Of a stretch of 64,000 nt of DNA, positions 11,126 through 22,616 are shown one piece after another. The notes beneath the pieces are model-generated. The model was not told the DNA's origin and made no database searches. It saw nothing but the letters and a program-made list of their open reading frames with translations. A program made the translations under genes and the position numbers. Numbering within the stretch: the first letter of the stretch is position 1; each line of letters starts with the position of its first letter. This stretch comes from Deinococcus indicus (GTDB lineage Bacteria > Deinococcota > Deinococci > Deinococcales > Deinococcaceae): NCBI RefSeq assembly GCF_002198095.1, contig NZ_NHMK01000009.1:868001-932000 (forward strand). The letters run 5' to 3'.

Positions 11126-11503
11126 ATGAGCGCCCACCTGCCTCCCTCCACCTCGGCCGTGCCCGGACGGTCCGAGGTTGCGCCCGCCGCCCTGACCGTG
11201 CTGCTGGCCGCCCTGACGCTGGGCGCGTGGGGGCAACTGCTGTTTCAGGCGCCGGAGGGACTGCGGATCGCGAACCGTTCCGGCGCGGTCCTGTCGGGGG
11301 TGCGGGTGTGCCTGCCGGACGGGCGGTGCCTGAGCCGCCGGGTGTTGTGGCCGCACGAGTCGTGGCAGGTGCCGCTGCCGGACGGCGTGCGTCACGCCGA
11401 GGTGAGCGTGCCGGGGCACCTGCACCGTGAGCCTGTCGCTCTGCGGGCCTCCGGGGTGGCGCGGCTGATCGTGGGATCGGGACAGGTGGACGTGACGCCC
11501 TGA
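11126..11503 (+). CDS. Unknown single-pass membrane protein (125 aa)
   Basis: The family is not recognised. The protein begins MSAHLPPSTSAVPGRSE and has one hydrophobic segment (residues about 20-40, ALTVLLAALTLGAWGQLLF). A short, presumably extracytoplasmic domain follows with two Cys (VCLPDGRCLSRR) that could form a disulfide. The rest looks beta-rich (WQVPLPDGVRHAEVSVPGHL). ATG 11126 lies just after a GCCGGT stretch; no strong ribosome site is visible. The longer upstream frame from 10892 runs through the repeat and is not credible. Confidence 0.6.
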   Translation: MSAHLPPSTSAVPGRSEVAPAALTVLLAALTLGAWGQLLFQAPEGLRIANRSGAVLSGVRVCLPDGRCLSRRVLWPHESWQVPLPDGVRHAEVSVPGHLHREPVALRASGVARLIVGSGQVDVTP

Positions 11504-11568
11504 CCACAGCCGGAACGGGGATCCCCGCAGGAATGAGACGGACTCGCAGAGGGGCCGCCCGGAATCCA

Positions 11569-11814
11569 TCAGTGACTGCCCAGGGGTGAGCGGGCGGCGG
11601 TGATCCAGCCGTCCTGCACGGCCGCGAAGGGGCTCTGGAGCAGCGTGAGCAGCAGGTGTTCCTCGCCGGGGGGGTGGGTGACGGCGTGCCAGTGGCCGGC
11701 GCACTGCACCTGGATGCGGTAGTGGCCGCTGCCGGGGTCGGGGTGCATCCGGTAGTTGCCGATGGGGTGGGTGCCGCTGGGCAGGGTGGGGACGTGCGGA
11801 CCGGGAACGTGCAT
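11569..11814 (-). CDS. Unknown small His-rich protein (81 aa)
   Basis: No family is recognised. The 81 residues include nine His (for example MHVPGPHVPTLPSGTHP and GHYRIQVQCAGHWHAVTHPP), one Cys and no membrane segment. A strong ribosome site, AGGAGG, lies 8 nt before ATG 11814 on the reverse strand, which supports the gene. The His clusters suggest metal binding, but this is inference only. Confidence 0.65.
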   Translation of the reverse strand: MHVPGPHVPTLPSGTHPIGNYRMHPDPGSGHYRIQVQCAGHWHAVTHPPGEEHLLLTLLQSPFAAVQDGWITAARSPLGSH

Positions 11815-11988
11815 GGCGGGGCCTCCTGTCGGGGGTGGGGGGACGGGTTCAGGGTGAGGGGTGGGGCGTGACCACGGCGTGACTGACGGTCAGGACCCGG
11901 AAGTTCACCTTTCGTATGCAAGGTTTTGAGCCCTTACCGGACCTGCCGCTCAGGCGCGCGCGCCGTATTTCTGCCGTCTGACAGCGTG

Positions 11989-12018
11989 TTTACGCCCCCA
12001 TGCGTGGCGTGTTAGCCT
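11989..12018 (+). promoter_or_regulatory. Candidate promoter for P5C dehydrogenase
   Basis: TTTACG at 11989-11994 and TAGCCT at 12013-12018 are separated by 18 bp and precede the ATG by 38 nt. They form a plausible sigma-70-type promoter. The rest of the 240-bp gap upstream shows no gene. Confidence 0.4.
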
Positions 12019-12055
12019 CACGGCACTTCAACCCTGCACGACCCCGAGGAGACCG

Positions 12056-13633
12056 ATGACCACCACCCATCTGGAAGGCCTGCTGCCTTTCGAGCACGAG
12101 CCGTACCACACCTTTCAGGACGAGGCGGTCGCCGCCCGTCAGCGCGACGCCTTCCGGGCCGTGCGCGAGGCGTACGCGGGCCGCACGTTCCCGCTGATCG
12201 TCGCCGGGCAGGACGCCCAGGGGAGCGGCACCTTCGCCGTGCGCAACCCCGCCGACACCCGCGAGACACTGTGGCACTTCCAGAACGCCACGCCCGCGCA
12301 ACTGAATGAGGCGGTGGCGGCGGCGCAGGCTGCCTTCCTGGAGTGGCGCCGCACCGAGCCGCTGCAACGCGCCAGCATCTTCAAACGGGCCGCCGAGCTG
12401 TTGCGCGCGCGCAGAATGGAATTCAACGCGGTCATGACGCTGGAGAACGGCAAGAACTGGGCCGAGGCCGACGGCGAGGTGGCCGAGTCGGTGGATCACT
12501 TCGAGGTCTTCGCGCGTGAAACGCTGCGCTGGGCGCAGGGCAAGGCCGTGTACCCCATGCCGGACGAGCACGTGACGACCATGTACGAGCCGCTGGGCGT
12601 GGTGGCCTGCATCAGCCCGTGGAACTTCCCGAGCGCGATTCCGCTGGGCATGGCGCTGGGCGCGCTGGCGGCCGGGAACACGGTGCTGTGGAAACCGGCT
12701 GGCGAGACGCCGCTCTCGTCGTACCTGATGGTTCAGCTGCTGTTCGAGGCGGGCCTGCCCCGGAACGCCGTGCAGTTCCTGACCGGCACGGACGACGTGC
12801 TGGGCGACCCGCTGGTGGACCATCCGGGCGTGCGCATGATCGCCTTTACCGGCAGCAAGGAGATCGGCTGCCGCATCTACGAGCGGGCCGCGCGGGTGCA
12901 GCCGGGCCAGCGGTGGCTCAAGCGCGTGATCGCCGAGATGGGCGGCAAGGACCCCACGGTCGTGTGCGCGGACGCGGACATCGAGGCCGCCGCGACCGGC
13001 ATCGTGCAGGCGGCGTTCGGGTACAGCGGGCAGAAGTGCAGCGCCTGCTCCCGCGTGATCGCCGAAGACAGCGTGTACGACGACCTGCTGGCCCGCGTGA
13101 CCGAGAAGACCCGCGCGCTGAAGGTCGGTCTGCCCGAGGAGAACGCCGCCGTCGGCCCGGTCATTCACCAGGGCAGCGCCGACCGCATCGCGCAGTTTGT
13201 CGAGGCGGGCCGCACGACCGCGCGGCTGGTGCTGGGCGGAGACACGCCCGACACCGGGGACCGCGTGGGCGGGTACGTCTCCCCCACCCTGTTCGCGGAC
13301 GTGGACCCGGCCGATCCGCTGTTCCAGCAGGAGATCTTCGGGCCGGTCCTGACCTTCACCCGCGCCCGCGACTGGGAACACGCCATCGAACTGGCGAACG
13401 ACTCCGAGTACGGCCTGACCGCCGCGTTCTACTCGCGCGACCCGCACAAGATCGCGGTGGCCCGCCGCGACATGCACGTGGGGAACCTGTACATCAACCG
13501 CAAGTGCACGGGCGCCCTGAGTGGCACGCACGCCTTCGGCGGGTACGGCATGAGCGGCACGAACGCCAAGGTCGGCGGCCCCGACTACCTGTTCTGGTTC
13601 CTTCAGACCAAGACGGTGGCGCAGCGCTACTGA
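12056..13633 (+). CDS. rocA: L-glutamate gamma-semialdehyde (1-pyrroline-5-carboxylate) dehydrogenase
   Basis: This enzyme oxidises glutamate semialdehyde to glutamate with NAD, the second step of proline catabolism. The protein has 525 residues, typical for stand-alone RocA/PruA-type enzymes. The signatures are ISPWNFPSAIPLGM (coenzyme loop), VLWKPAGETPLS, FTGSKEIG, general base Glu294 in VIAEMGGKDP and nucleophile Cys328 in GQKCSACSR. GAGGAG precedes ATG 12056. No proline dehydrogenase gene is adjacent in this window, so the pathway partner must lie elsewhere. Confidence 0.93.
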   Translation: MTTTHLEGLLPFEHEPYHTFQDEAVAARQRDAFRAVREAYAGRTFPLIVAGQDAQGSGTFAVRNPADTRETLWHFQNATPAQLNEAVAAAQAAFLEWRRTEPLQRASIFKRAAELLRARRMEFNAVMTLENGKNWAEADGEVAESVDHFEVFARETLRWAQGKAVYPMPDEHVTTMYEPLGVVACISPWNFPSAIPLGMALGALAAGNTVLWKPAGETPLSSYLMVQLLFEAGLPRNAVQFLTGTDDVLGDPLVDHPGVRMIAFTGSKEIGCRIYERAARVQPGQRWLKRVIAEMGGKDPTVVCADADIEAAATGIVQAAFGYSGQKCSACSRVIAEDSVYDDLLARVTEKTRALKVGLPEENAAVGPVIHQGSADRIAQFVEAGRTTARLVLGGDTPDTGDRVGGYVSPTLFADVDPADPLFQQEIFGPVLTFTRARDWEHAIELANDSEYGLTAAFYSRDPHKIAVARRDMHVGNLYINRKCTGALSGTHAFGGYGMSGTNAKVGGPDYLFWFLQTKTVAQRY

Positions 13634-13657
13634 CGGGAACGGGGCGCGGCACGGGCG

Positions 13658-14014
13658 TCAGGCCCGCGCCAGCCACTCCCGCGCGGCCTCCACGGTCGGC
13701 AGGAGACGGATCAGGGCGTGCCCGGCGTGCTCGCGGGCAAGTTCCGCGAAGCGTTCGCCGTGCCGCGCCGGTTCCGGCACGACCAGGGCCAGCGGCAGGC
13801 GGTGGTTGCTGAACGTCTGGAACAGTTCACCCAGCAGTCCGCTGCGCAGGTTCAGGAACGCCGGGTCGAGGTCCGCCTCCTGCACGATCAGGCCGTCCAG
13901 GGAGTACGCCGCGCCCAGCACCTCGCGGATCGCCCCGGCGTCCGGCAGGCGCAGGCCCAGTTCGCTCAGGGTCCGGACCCCGCCGATCTGCTGTTCATGA
14001 TGATTCTCCGGCAC
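13658..14014 (-). CDS. DUF4180-family protein
   Basis: This protein of about 118 residues matches the DUF4180 pattern: a central motif FLNLRSGLLGELFQTFSNHRLPLALVV and a C-terminal region HALIRLLPTVEAAREWL. The family's function is unknown. GTG 14014 is preferred because GGAGG lies 8 nt upstream; a longer frame starts at GTG 14029. It is divergent from the DinB-like gene, with only about 45 bp between starts, so the two probably share a regulatory region. Confidence 0.7.
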   Translation of the reverse strand: MPENHHEQQIGGVRTLSELGLRLPDAGAIREVLGAAYSLDGLIVQEADLDPAFLNLRSGLLGELFQTFSNHRLPLALVVPEPARHGERFAELAREHAGHALIRLLPTVEAAREWLARA

Positions 14015-14058
14015 TCCCATGACCTCCACCCCACGGATTTTTCTGGAACACTGGCCCC

Positions 14059-14559
<501 letters not shown>

Positions 14560-14664
14560 GCGCGGCCGCCCGGCCTCCGGCGCAGAACAGGGCGCAGCCG
14601 ACTCGTTCATAAACCACCCCCCACGCTTCTTCCACTCTCTCTTCGCGCACAAGGAACCCAGCCC

Positions 14665-15957
<1,293 letters not shown>

Positions 15958-15973
15958 GGCAGCGGTACCTGCC

Positions 15974-16108
15974 AAGCGGGTTCCGTCTGCTTCGTTGACA
16001 GATCGGGAAAGCACCGATTTACCAACTCCGCTCCCGGAACCCGCCCGGCTCCCACTCGCATCCGCTCCGATGGAACGGTTTTTGCAAACCATTCCATCGG
16101 AGTCCGTT

Positions 16109-16110
<2 letters not shown>
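15974..16110 (-). repeat. Interspersed palindromic element, divergent copy 3
   Basis: This 137-bp copy is in reverse orientation with more sequence drift than the others. The left end reads GGTTCCGTCTGCTTCG and the right end CCATTCCATCGGAGTCCGTTTT. It lies between two convergent aminotransferase genes; the second gene's TAA stop (16109-16111) overlaps its right end. The left-end hairpin shows compensatory change: GATGGAATGG pairs with CCATTCCATC where copy 1 has GATTGAATGG and CCATTCAATC. Confidence 0.75.
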
Positions 16111-17569
<1,459 letters not shown>

Positions 17570-17576
17570 GCCCAGC

Positions 17577-17582
17577 AGTCTA
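17577..17582 (-). promoter_or_regulatory. -10 box for leaderless aminotransferase mRNA
   Basis: TAGACT on the reverse strand lies 7 nt before ATG 17569. That spacing is what a leaderless transcript would give and recurs at many genes in the window. Confidence 0.5.
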
Positions 17583-17703
17583 GCCGCGCGGCGCGTGAGA
17601 CGCGCCCCCCGCGTCCCGCCCGGCCGTGAGGAACTCGGCTGTCATCAATGGTGCGGACAGGTTCATGGCTTCAGGGCAGACCAGCGATGAACACGCCGTG
17701 TTG

Positions 17704-17740
17704 ACCCCTCCCCTTCGAGGGGGGAGGCTGGGAGGGGGTG
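17704..17740. repeat. GC-rich hairpin in a gene-free stretch
   Basis: CCTCCCC and GGGGAGG can pair around a TTCGAGG loop, followed by GCTGGGAGGGGG. The stretch 17570-17816 has no convincing gene. Similar CCTCCCC...GGGGAGG palindromes are common as dispersed repeats in high-GC genomes; one copy alone does not prove that here. Confidence 0.4.
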
Positions 17741-17816
17741 AACAGGAATGGCGTGACAGAAGACGTGTTCCGTGCTTGTCCCCTCTGGCGCTGGAGCAGT
17801 GTCCGCACCACTGGTC

Positions 17817-17974
17817 ATACGGACTGCCGTTTGTTTCGCCAACCATCCGGAACGTCACCGGATTGCTGGCTCCACGTCCGGAACACGCCCTTCTCCCACT
17901 CTGCGGGGCAGCTCTCCGAATCGCATCCGCTCGGACCCGGCGGGCTCTGCAGCCCATTCAATCGGAGTCCGTAT
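17817..17974 (-). repeat. Interspersed palindromic element, copy 4
   Basis: This 158-bp reverse-oriented copy begins ATACGGACTGCCGTTTG and ends AATCGGAGTCCGTAT. Its right end provides the final A of the TGA stop codon of the rhodanese gene at 17974-18282. It contains the long middle form with CTCTGCGGGGCAGCTC. Confidence 0.9.
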
Positions 17975-18282
17975 CAGGAACCGGCCGTCGCCAGTGCCGC
18001 CAGTGCCGCCAGCAGCGCCGGCACGCCACCGGGGTACGCGTCGGCGTCCAGACCGTCGGCGCGCAGGTACCGGGCGGCCAGGGCGCTGCGCACGCCCCGC
18101 TCGCACACGACCAGCAGCGGCCCCAGGTCACGGGTCAGGCCGTGCGCGCCGTTCTCGATGTCGTCCAGACTCACGACCCGCACGGCGTGGGCGGTCAGGT
18201 CCGGCAGGAGCGGGCGGCGCAGCGGTTCGGGGCGCAGGTCGATCAGGGTCACGCCGGCGGGGAGCGAATCGGGCGGGGTCAT
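17974..18282 (-). CDS. Rhodanese-like protein (102 aa)
   Basis: This single-domain rhodanese-fold protein has VTLIDLRPEPLRRPLLPD near the start and the active loop LLVVCERGVRSALAARYLRADG, in which Cys60 would carry the persulfide; the loop is CERGVRS. The start ATG 18282 follows the domain boundary; an upstream extension to 18459 would run antisense through the neighbouring rhodanese gene and is rejected. The stop codon is shared with repeat copy 4. It is divergent from a second rhodanese only about 80 bp away, suggesting joint sulfur-transfer function. Confidence 0.8.
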   Translation of the reverse strand: MTPPDSLPAGVTLIDLRPEPLRRPLLPDLTAHAVRVVSLDDIENGAHGLTRDLGPLLVVCERGVRSALAARYLRADGLDADAYPGGVPALLAALAALATAGS

Positions 18283-18350
18283 GGGGGCAGCATAGGGGGC
18301 GCGGGGGGCGGGTCGGGGGCGGCGGGCACATTCGCGCGTCCGCTCTCGGC

Positions 18351-18356
18351 TATGCT
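18351..18356 (+). promoter_or_regulatory. -10 box for leaderless rhodanese mRNA
   Basis: TATGCT lies 7 nt before ATG 18364. This argues that translation starts at 18364 and not at the in-frame ATG 18352, which falls inside the box. Confidence 0.55.
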
Positions 18357-18363
18357 GGCCCGC

Positions 18364-18687
18364 ATGGAAGACATCTCTCCGCAGGAAGGGCAGCGCCGCG
18401 TGCAGGCCGGGGCGCTGCTGGTGGACGTTCGCGAGCCGAACGAGTTCGAGGAAGTGCACGCCGAGGGCGCCACGCTGATCCCCCTGAGCGAGTTCGAGGC
18501 GCGCTTCTCGGAACTCCCCAAAGACCGTGAACTGGTCATGATCTGCCGCAGCGGCGCCCGCAGCGCCCGCGCCGGCGAGTACCTGAAAGCGCAGGGGTAC
18601 TCGCAGGTCGTGAACCTCGCCGGGGGCACCCTGGCCTGGGCGAACGAGGGCCTGCCCACCGGGACCGGCCTGGAGGTCCGCCAGTGA
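18364..18687 (+). CDS. Rhodanese-like sulfurtransferase (107 aa)
   Basis: This is a single rhodanese domain: LLVDVREPNEFEEVHAEGA, then the active loop LVMICRSGARSARAGEYL with catalytic Cys in CRSGARS, then VVNLAGGTLAWANEGLP. The CRSGxRS loop is typical of active GlpE/PspE-type sulfurtransferases. Its TGA overlaps the GTG start of the Fe-S assembly factor gene (GTGA at 18684-18687), so the two are co-translated. Persulfide supply for Fe-S or thio-cofactor assembly is the natural inference. Confidence 0.88.
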   Translation: MEDISPQEGQRRVQAGALLVDVREPNEFEEVHAEGATLIPLSEFEARFSELPKDRELVMICRSGARSARAGEYLKAQGYSQVVNLAGGTLAWANEGLPTGTGLEVRQ

Positions 18688-19004
18688 CGCTGCCCACCGA
18701 GGAGCAGGTGCTCGAAGCCCTGAAGATCGTCAAGGACCCGGAAATCCCCGTGAACGTGGTGGACCTGGGCCTGATCTACGGCGTGGACATCGCCGAGGGC
18801 GGCCTGATCGACATCACCATGACCCTGACCAGCGTGGGCTGCCCCGTGCAGGACCTGATCCGCGCGGACGCCGAGATGGCCGTCGGCCGCCTGGACGGTG
18901 TGTCCGAGGTGAACGTGGAATTCGTGTGGACGCCGCCATGGGGTCCGGACAAGATGACCGAGGACGGCAAACGCCAGATGCGGATGTTCGGCTTCAACGT
19001 CTGA
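18684..19004 (+). CDS. MIP18/DUF59-type metal-sulfur cluster assembly factor
   Basis: This 106-residue protein carries the DUF59 core: VLEALKIVKDPEIPVNVVDLGLIYGV, MTLTSVGCPVQDLIRADAE with the conserved Cys, and VEFVWTPPWGPDKMTEDGKRQM. The family includes SufT and PaaD-like proteins that help assemble Fe-S clusters. It is coupled by GTGA overlap to the rhodanese upstream. Its stop codon TGA (19002-19004) donates its A as the first base of repeat copy 5. Confidence 0.9.
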   Translation: MTLPTEEQVLEALKIVKDPEIPVNVVDLGLIYGVDIAEGGLIDITMTLTSVGCPVQDLIRADAEMAVGRLDGVSEVNVEFVWTPPWGPDKMTEDGKRQMRMFGFNV

Positions 19005-19138
19005 TACGGACTCCGATTGAATGGGCGGCAAAGCCTGTTCAATCCGAGCGGAGCGAGTAGGAGAGAGACGGGTTCCGGACGTGGAGCCGGCAGGGACGGT
19101 GAAGTTCCGGATTGTTGGCGAAACAAACGGAATCCGTC
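19004..19138 (+). repeat. Interspersed palindromic element, copy 5
   Basis: This 135-bp copy has left end ATACGGACTCCGATTGAATGG and right end AAACAAACGGAATCCGTCT. It starts on the last base of the upstream gene's stop codon. A second, truncated copy follows directly in the same orientation. Confidence 0.88.
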
Positions 19139-19140
19139 TG

Positions 19141-19240
19141 ATCCGGACTCCGATTGAACGGGCTGCCAATGCCCCTCAATCCGGGCGGACTCGCAGAGCC
19201 GTGCCGCAGAGCGGGTAGGAGTTCCAGCGGGTTCCGGACC
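19141..19240 (+). repeat. Truncated tandem copy of the interspersed element, copy 6
   Basis: The left end ATCCGGACTCCGATTGAACGG and the middle GGACTCGCAGAGCCGTGCCGCAGAG match the family. The copy stops after GGGTTCCGGAC and lacks the right-terminal hairpin. It begins two bases after copy 5 ends. Confidence 0.75.
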
Positions 19241-19251
19241 AGCACGCAGCA

Positions 19252-19282
19252 GCAGCCCCCGACCTATGGTGTCGGGGGCTGC
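19252..19282. terminator. Bidirectional terminator hairpin
   Basis: A perfect 12-bp stem, GCAGCCCCCGAC with GTCGGGGGCTGC, closes a 7-nt loop between convergent transcription units. No U tract follows on the plus strand. Confidence 0.65.
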
Positions 19283-19303
19283 CTGCGTCGGGGTGTGCGC
19301 GGC

Positions 19304-19987
19304 TCAGCTGCGGTTGCGGGCCATGCCCAGGACGTTCAGGAACTGCGCGAGGGCCATGGCGAACCCGGCCACGTAGGTCAGGGCGGCGGCGGTCAGGACG
19401 GCCTGCGCGCCCTTCTGACCTTCGGGGCTGCCGGTCAGGTTGTGGGTATCCAGGTACGCCAGGGCGCGGCGGCTGGCGTCGAATTCGACAGGTAGCGTGA
19501 CGAGGTGGAACAGCAGCGCCGCGCCGAACAGGATCACGCCGACCCAGATCAGGCCCGTGAGTTGCAGGACGATGCCGGCCATCAGCAGCCACGGGGCGAG
19601 GTTCATGCCGAGGCTCAGTGGAACGGCGAGCCGGCCGCGCAGCAGCAGGGCGGGCATGCGCACCTTGTCCTGAATGGCGTGCCCGACCTCGTGCGCCGCG
19701 ACGGCCATGGCGCTCACGCTGGGGACGCCGTACACGCCCTGGCTGAGGTTGACGGTCTTGCGGATGGGGTCGTAGTGGTCGCTCAGGTTGCCGGGAACGG
19801 CGTTCACGGGCACGTGGTTCAGGCCGTTGGCGTCGAGCATCAGGCGGGCAACGTCGGCGCCGGTCAGGTTGCGGGGGTTACGGACCTGACTCCAGCGGCT
19901 GTACGTGCGGGTCAGGTAGCCCTGAATCAGCATGGACGCGACGAACACCAGCAGGATCAGGGGTGTGTAGGGACCTAAGAATTCCAT
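19304..19987 (-). CDS. Membrane zinc metallopeptidase, YugP type
   Basis: This 227-residue integral membrane protein carries the zinc motif HEVGH in AMAVAAHEVGHAIQDK. Membrane segments lie near residues 7-25, 120-165 and 195-220. A conserved N-terminal region (GADVARLMLDANGL, HYDPIRKTVNLSQGVY) marks the YugP/DUF neutral zinc peptidase family. It is probably a membrane protein quality-control protease. AGGAGGAAG lies just upstream of ATG 19987. The gene faces the Fe-S factor gene across a terminator and two repeat copies. Confidence 0.88.
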   Translation of the reverse strand: MEFLGPYTPLILLVFVASMLIQGYLTRTYSRWSQVRNPRNLTGADVARLMLDANGLNHVPVNAVPGNLSDHYDPIRKTVNLSQGVYGVPSVSAMAVAAHEVGHAIQDKVRMPALLLRGRLAVPLSLGMNLAPWLLMAGIVLQLTGLIWVGVILFGAALLFHLVTLPVEFDASRRALAYLDTHNLTGSPEGQKGAQAVLTAAALTYVAGFAMALAQFLNVLGMARNRS

Positions 19988-20150
19988 GGGGCGCTTCCTC
20001 CTGCCTTCAATCTAAGTGCCATGCACTCAGATTTTATGAGACGGCATTCAGGTTCCGCGCACGGAACGGTGATGCCCCTAGCACTGAACGGCCCCGCACG
20101 CAGTCGGGAGCGTGCCCGGCAGCCGCACCGGGCCTGCGGGACGTGCAGGT

Positions 20151-20426
20151 TCAGGCCGGAGCGGCGGGGATGGCGCGGACCGTGAACTTCACGGCGGTGC
20201 GTTCCTCCTGGGGGGTTTCCAGCTTCACGAATTCCGGCTGGGTGACGAGGTCGAGCTGGTCGCCGGTGAGGTAGCCGCGGGCGATGGCCAGCGCCTTGAC
20301 CGCCTGGTTGACGGCGGCCGGGCCGATGGCCTGCATTTCCACCTGCCCCTGCGAGCGCAGTAGCGCGGCGATGGCACCAGCGATGGCGTTGGGACGTGAA
20401 GTGCCGGAGACACGCAGGGTTTCCAA
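20151..20426 (-). CDS. spoVS: SpoVS homologue
   Basis: This 91-residue protein matches stage V sporulation protein S: ETLRVSGTSRPNAIAGAIAALLRSQGQVEMQAIGPAAVNQAVKALAIARGYL. TTG 20426 is chosen as start because family members begin at this point and GGAGAG lies 7 nt upstream; a TTG at 20453 would add nine residues. The fold is Alba-like and probably binds nucleic acid. Homologues occur widely in non-spore-forming Deinococcus-Thermus bacteria, so the role here is not sporulation. Confidence 0.9.
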   Translation of the reverse strand: METLRVSGTSRPNAIAGAIAALLRSQGQVEMQAIGPAAVNQAVKALAIARGYLTGDQLDLVTQPEFVKLETPQEERTAVKFTVRAIPAAPA

Positions 20427-20652
20427 GATGGGACTCTCCTCTCTGAAGCTCAAAGCTCGTTCATTCTATGTTCATCAAATTGGTCAATACAATTCCCCCG
20501 GTGACGGGTCGCCATTGCCCCCGCTGGGGGCCTTCCCGGACTGGCCTTCACCCGGCGGGTCGCCTGCGCGAAGAAACCGGAGCCACGCAGGGATTTTCCT
20601 GCATGCCTCCGGCAGCGGTCGAACGTGGGCCAGTTGCGGTGGGGCCGGGTTG

Positions 20653-20726
20653 CGCGGACTGCCGACTGTTTCGCCCTGCACCCGCTCACGCACCGGGTTG
20701 TCGGCGAAACAAACGGCAGTCCGTGT
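20653..20726. repeat. Short palindromic derivative of the interspersed element, copy 7
   Basis: This 74-bp form has two 21-nt arms (20655-20675 and 20703-20723) that pair with two mismatches and enclose a 27-nt loop. The arms match the right-hand terminal segment of the long element (GGCGAAACAAACGGCAGTCCG). It starts on the last base of the TGA of the peptidase gene (reverse strand) and could fold as a long transcript-end hairpin. The 200 bp upstream of it hold no convincing gene. Confidence 0.8.
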
Positions 20727-22537
20727 CAGCGGCGCTGCGCGAGCAGTTCTTCCAGGCGGGCCACGTAGCCTTCCAGGGTGCGGAAGGTCGCCTGGACGGG
20801 CGCGGGGCTCAGCATGTCCACGCCGGCCTCGCGCAGCGCGTCGATGGGATCCTGGCTGCCGCCGGAACGCAGGAACCGCAGGTAGTTCTCACGGGCGGCG
20901 TCCGGGTCGCCCGCGAAGGTTTCCAGCAGCTGGTGCGCGGCGCTGATACCGGTCGCGTACTGGTACGCATAGAAGTTCGCGTACAGGTGGGTGCTGAACT
21001 GCGCCCACAGGCTGCCGCTGCGTTCGCGGTCCATGGTCACGCCGTCGCCGTAGCCCTGGGCGAGCAGGTCGGCGGTCAGGGTGTTCAGGTCCGGGGCGCT
21101 CAGGGTGCCGCCCGCCTCGACGCGGCGGTACGCTTCGAGTTCGAAGGCGGCCAGGGTCGGCATGATGAAGAAGTACCGGTGGAAGTTCGACAGGGCCTCC
21201 TCGATGATCTGCACCTCGAAGGTCGTGTCGCCGCTCTCGCGGGCCTGTTTCAGCAGGTGGGCGCGCACCATCGCCTGATCGAAGTTGCTGGCGACCTCGG
21301 CGTGAAACAGCGTGTAGCGCGGCACCGAGTACGGGTGTTCGCGCATGGACAGCAGCGAGTGCATGGAGTGCCCGATCTCGTGCGCCAGGGTGCTGTAGCT
21401 GTTCATGGTGCCGTTCCAGGTCATGAAGATGAACGGTTTGACGCGCCCGCCGCCGTTGCTGTACGCGCCCTGGCGTTTGCCGTCGTTCTCGGCGTAGTCC
21501 ACCCAGCGTTCGGTGGTCAGGCCGGCGCGCATGTCGGTCACGTACGCCTCGCCCAGCGGGGCCATGCCCTGGCAGATCCAGTCCACGGCCTGTCCGTAGC
21601 TGACCTGACGCGGCTCGACGAGGGCGGCCTTCACGTCGAATTCGCGCAGTTCGTTCAGGCCCAGCCACTCGCGGCGCACCCGCCAGTAGCGGTGCCAGAC
21701 CGGGGTGTTGGCGCGGTACGTGTCGAGCAGGGTGGTGACCACGTCGGTCGGGATGCGGTCCGGGGCCAGGGAGGCCGTGATGGCGTCCGGGTAGCGGCGG
21801 GCGCGGGCCAGGAAGACGCTCTGGCGGATGTTCGTGGCGTACATGGCGGCCTGCGAGTGCTGCGCAGCGAGGTGCGCGTCGGCGTAGTTCTCCCAGGCCT
21901 CGCGGCGCACCTCACGGTCCGGGTGGGAGGTCAGGCGGTCCACGTTCCCCTGCGTGATCTTCTCGCCGCCCGCCGTGCCGAAACGCAGGTCCATGTTCGC
22001 CAGGGTGGGGTGAATGCCGCGTTCGGACGCGAAGGGCGCCTGCACCGCGCCCAGCAGTTCCTCGACCTCGGCGCTGCGGACGTGCGGTTTGCCGCGCAGG
22101 ATGCGTTCGAGCCGCACGCGCTGGTCCGCGAAGTCCGGGCGATCCAGCCAGCCGCGCACCGTCGCCTCGTCCAGCGCGAGGAGTTCCGGGCGGTAGAAGG
22201 CAGTCACGCTGCCATAGCGGGCGCCCAGGCCACTGGCGCGGTCGCGGCGCGCGGCGGCCACGGCGTCCCGGCCGTCCACGCTGGCGGTCATGCCGGCGTA
22301 GGACATGAATCGCGTGAGGCGCAGTTCGACCTCGTCGGCCGCCGCGAGGTACGCCAGCAGACCCTCCGGCGTCCCGAGACGGCCGGCATGGCCGGCCAGG
22401 GCGTCCACGCCGGCCGCGATGCCTGCCTCGTCGGCGTCCCAGGCTTCGGGCGTGGCGTACAGGGCCTCGATGTCCCAGGTCTGCTCACGGGGAACGTCCT
22501 GCCGGCGCGGCAGCTCCTTGATCGATTCAGGGGTCAT
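20726..22537 (-). CDS. pepF: Oligoendopeptidase F (M3 family)
   Basis: This cytoplasmic zinc endopeptidase of about 603 residues degrades short oligopeptides. The active site is [13 protein letters not shown] (HExxH) in [14 protein letters not shown]. The substrate-binding C-terminal region ([38 protein letters not shown]) is typical of PepF. ATG 22537 opens [23 protein letters not shown]; an in-frame GTG at 22552 overlaps an AGGAGG sequence and is less likely. The stop codon is shared with a palindromic repeat. Confidence 0.93.
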   Translation of the reverse strand: MTPESIKELPRRQDVPREQTWDIEALYATPEAWDADEAGIAAGVDALAGHAGRLGTPEGLLAYLAAADEVELRLTRFMSYAGMTASVDGRDAVAAARRDRASGLGARYGSVTAFYRPELLALDEATVRGWLDRPDFADQRVRLERILRGKPHVRSAEVEELLGAVQAPFASERGIHPTLANMDLRFGTAGGEKITQGNVDRLTSHPDREVRREAWENYADAHLAAQHSQAAMYATNIRQSVFLARARRYPDAITASLAPDRIPTDVVTTLLDTYRANTPVWHRYWRVRREWLGLNELREFDVKAALVEPRQVSYGQAVDWICQGMAPLGEAYVTDMRAGLTTERWVDYAENDGKRQGAYSNGGGRVKPFIFMTWNGTMNSYSTLAHEIGHSMHSLLSMREHPYSVPRYTLFHAEVASNFDQAMVRAHLLKQARESGDTTFEVQIIEEALSNFHRYFFIMPTLAAFELEAYRRVEAGGTLSAPDLNTLTADLLAQGYGDGVTMDRERSGSLWAQFSTHLYANFYAYQYATGISAAHQLLETFAGDPDAARENYLRFLRSGGSQDPIDALREAGVDMLSPAPVQATFRTLEGYVARLEELLAQRR

Positions 22538-22616
22538 GCCGGAGGCTAGCACCTCCTCACGGTCCGTTCCGGCGCGGCGGGCTTACAGTGGTCCGGATGA
22601 ATGGACGGACCCCCGC

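Noticed and set aside
11521..11560. Possible further repeat fragment (GAGACGGACTCGCAGAG)
   Set aside because: It shares only short pieces with the middle of the interspersed element and lacks either terminus.
17580..17957. Open frames through the gap between the aminotransferase and the rhodanese
   Set aside because: They run through repeat copy 4 and the GC hairpin and have no ribosome site or recognisable product.
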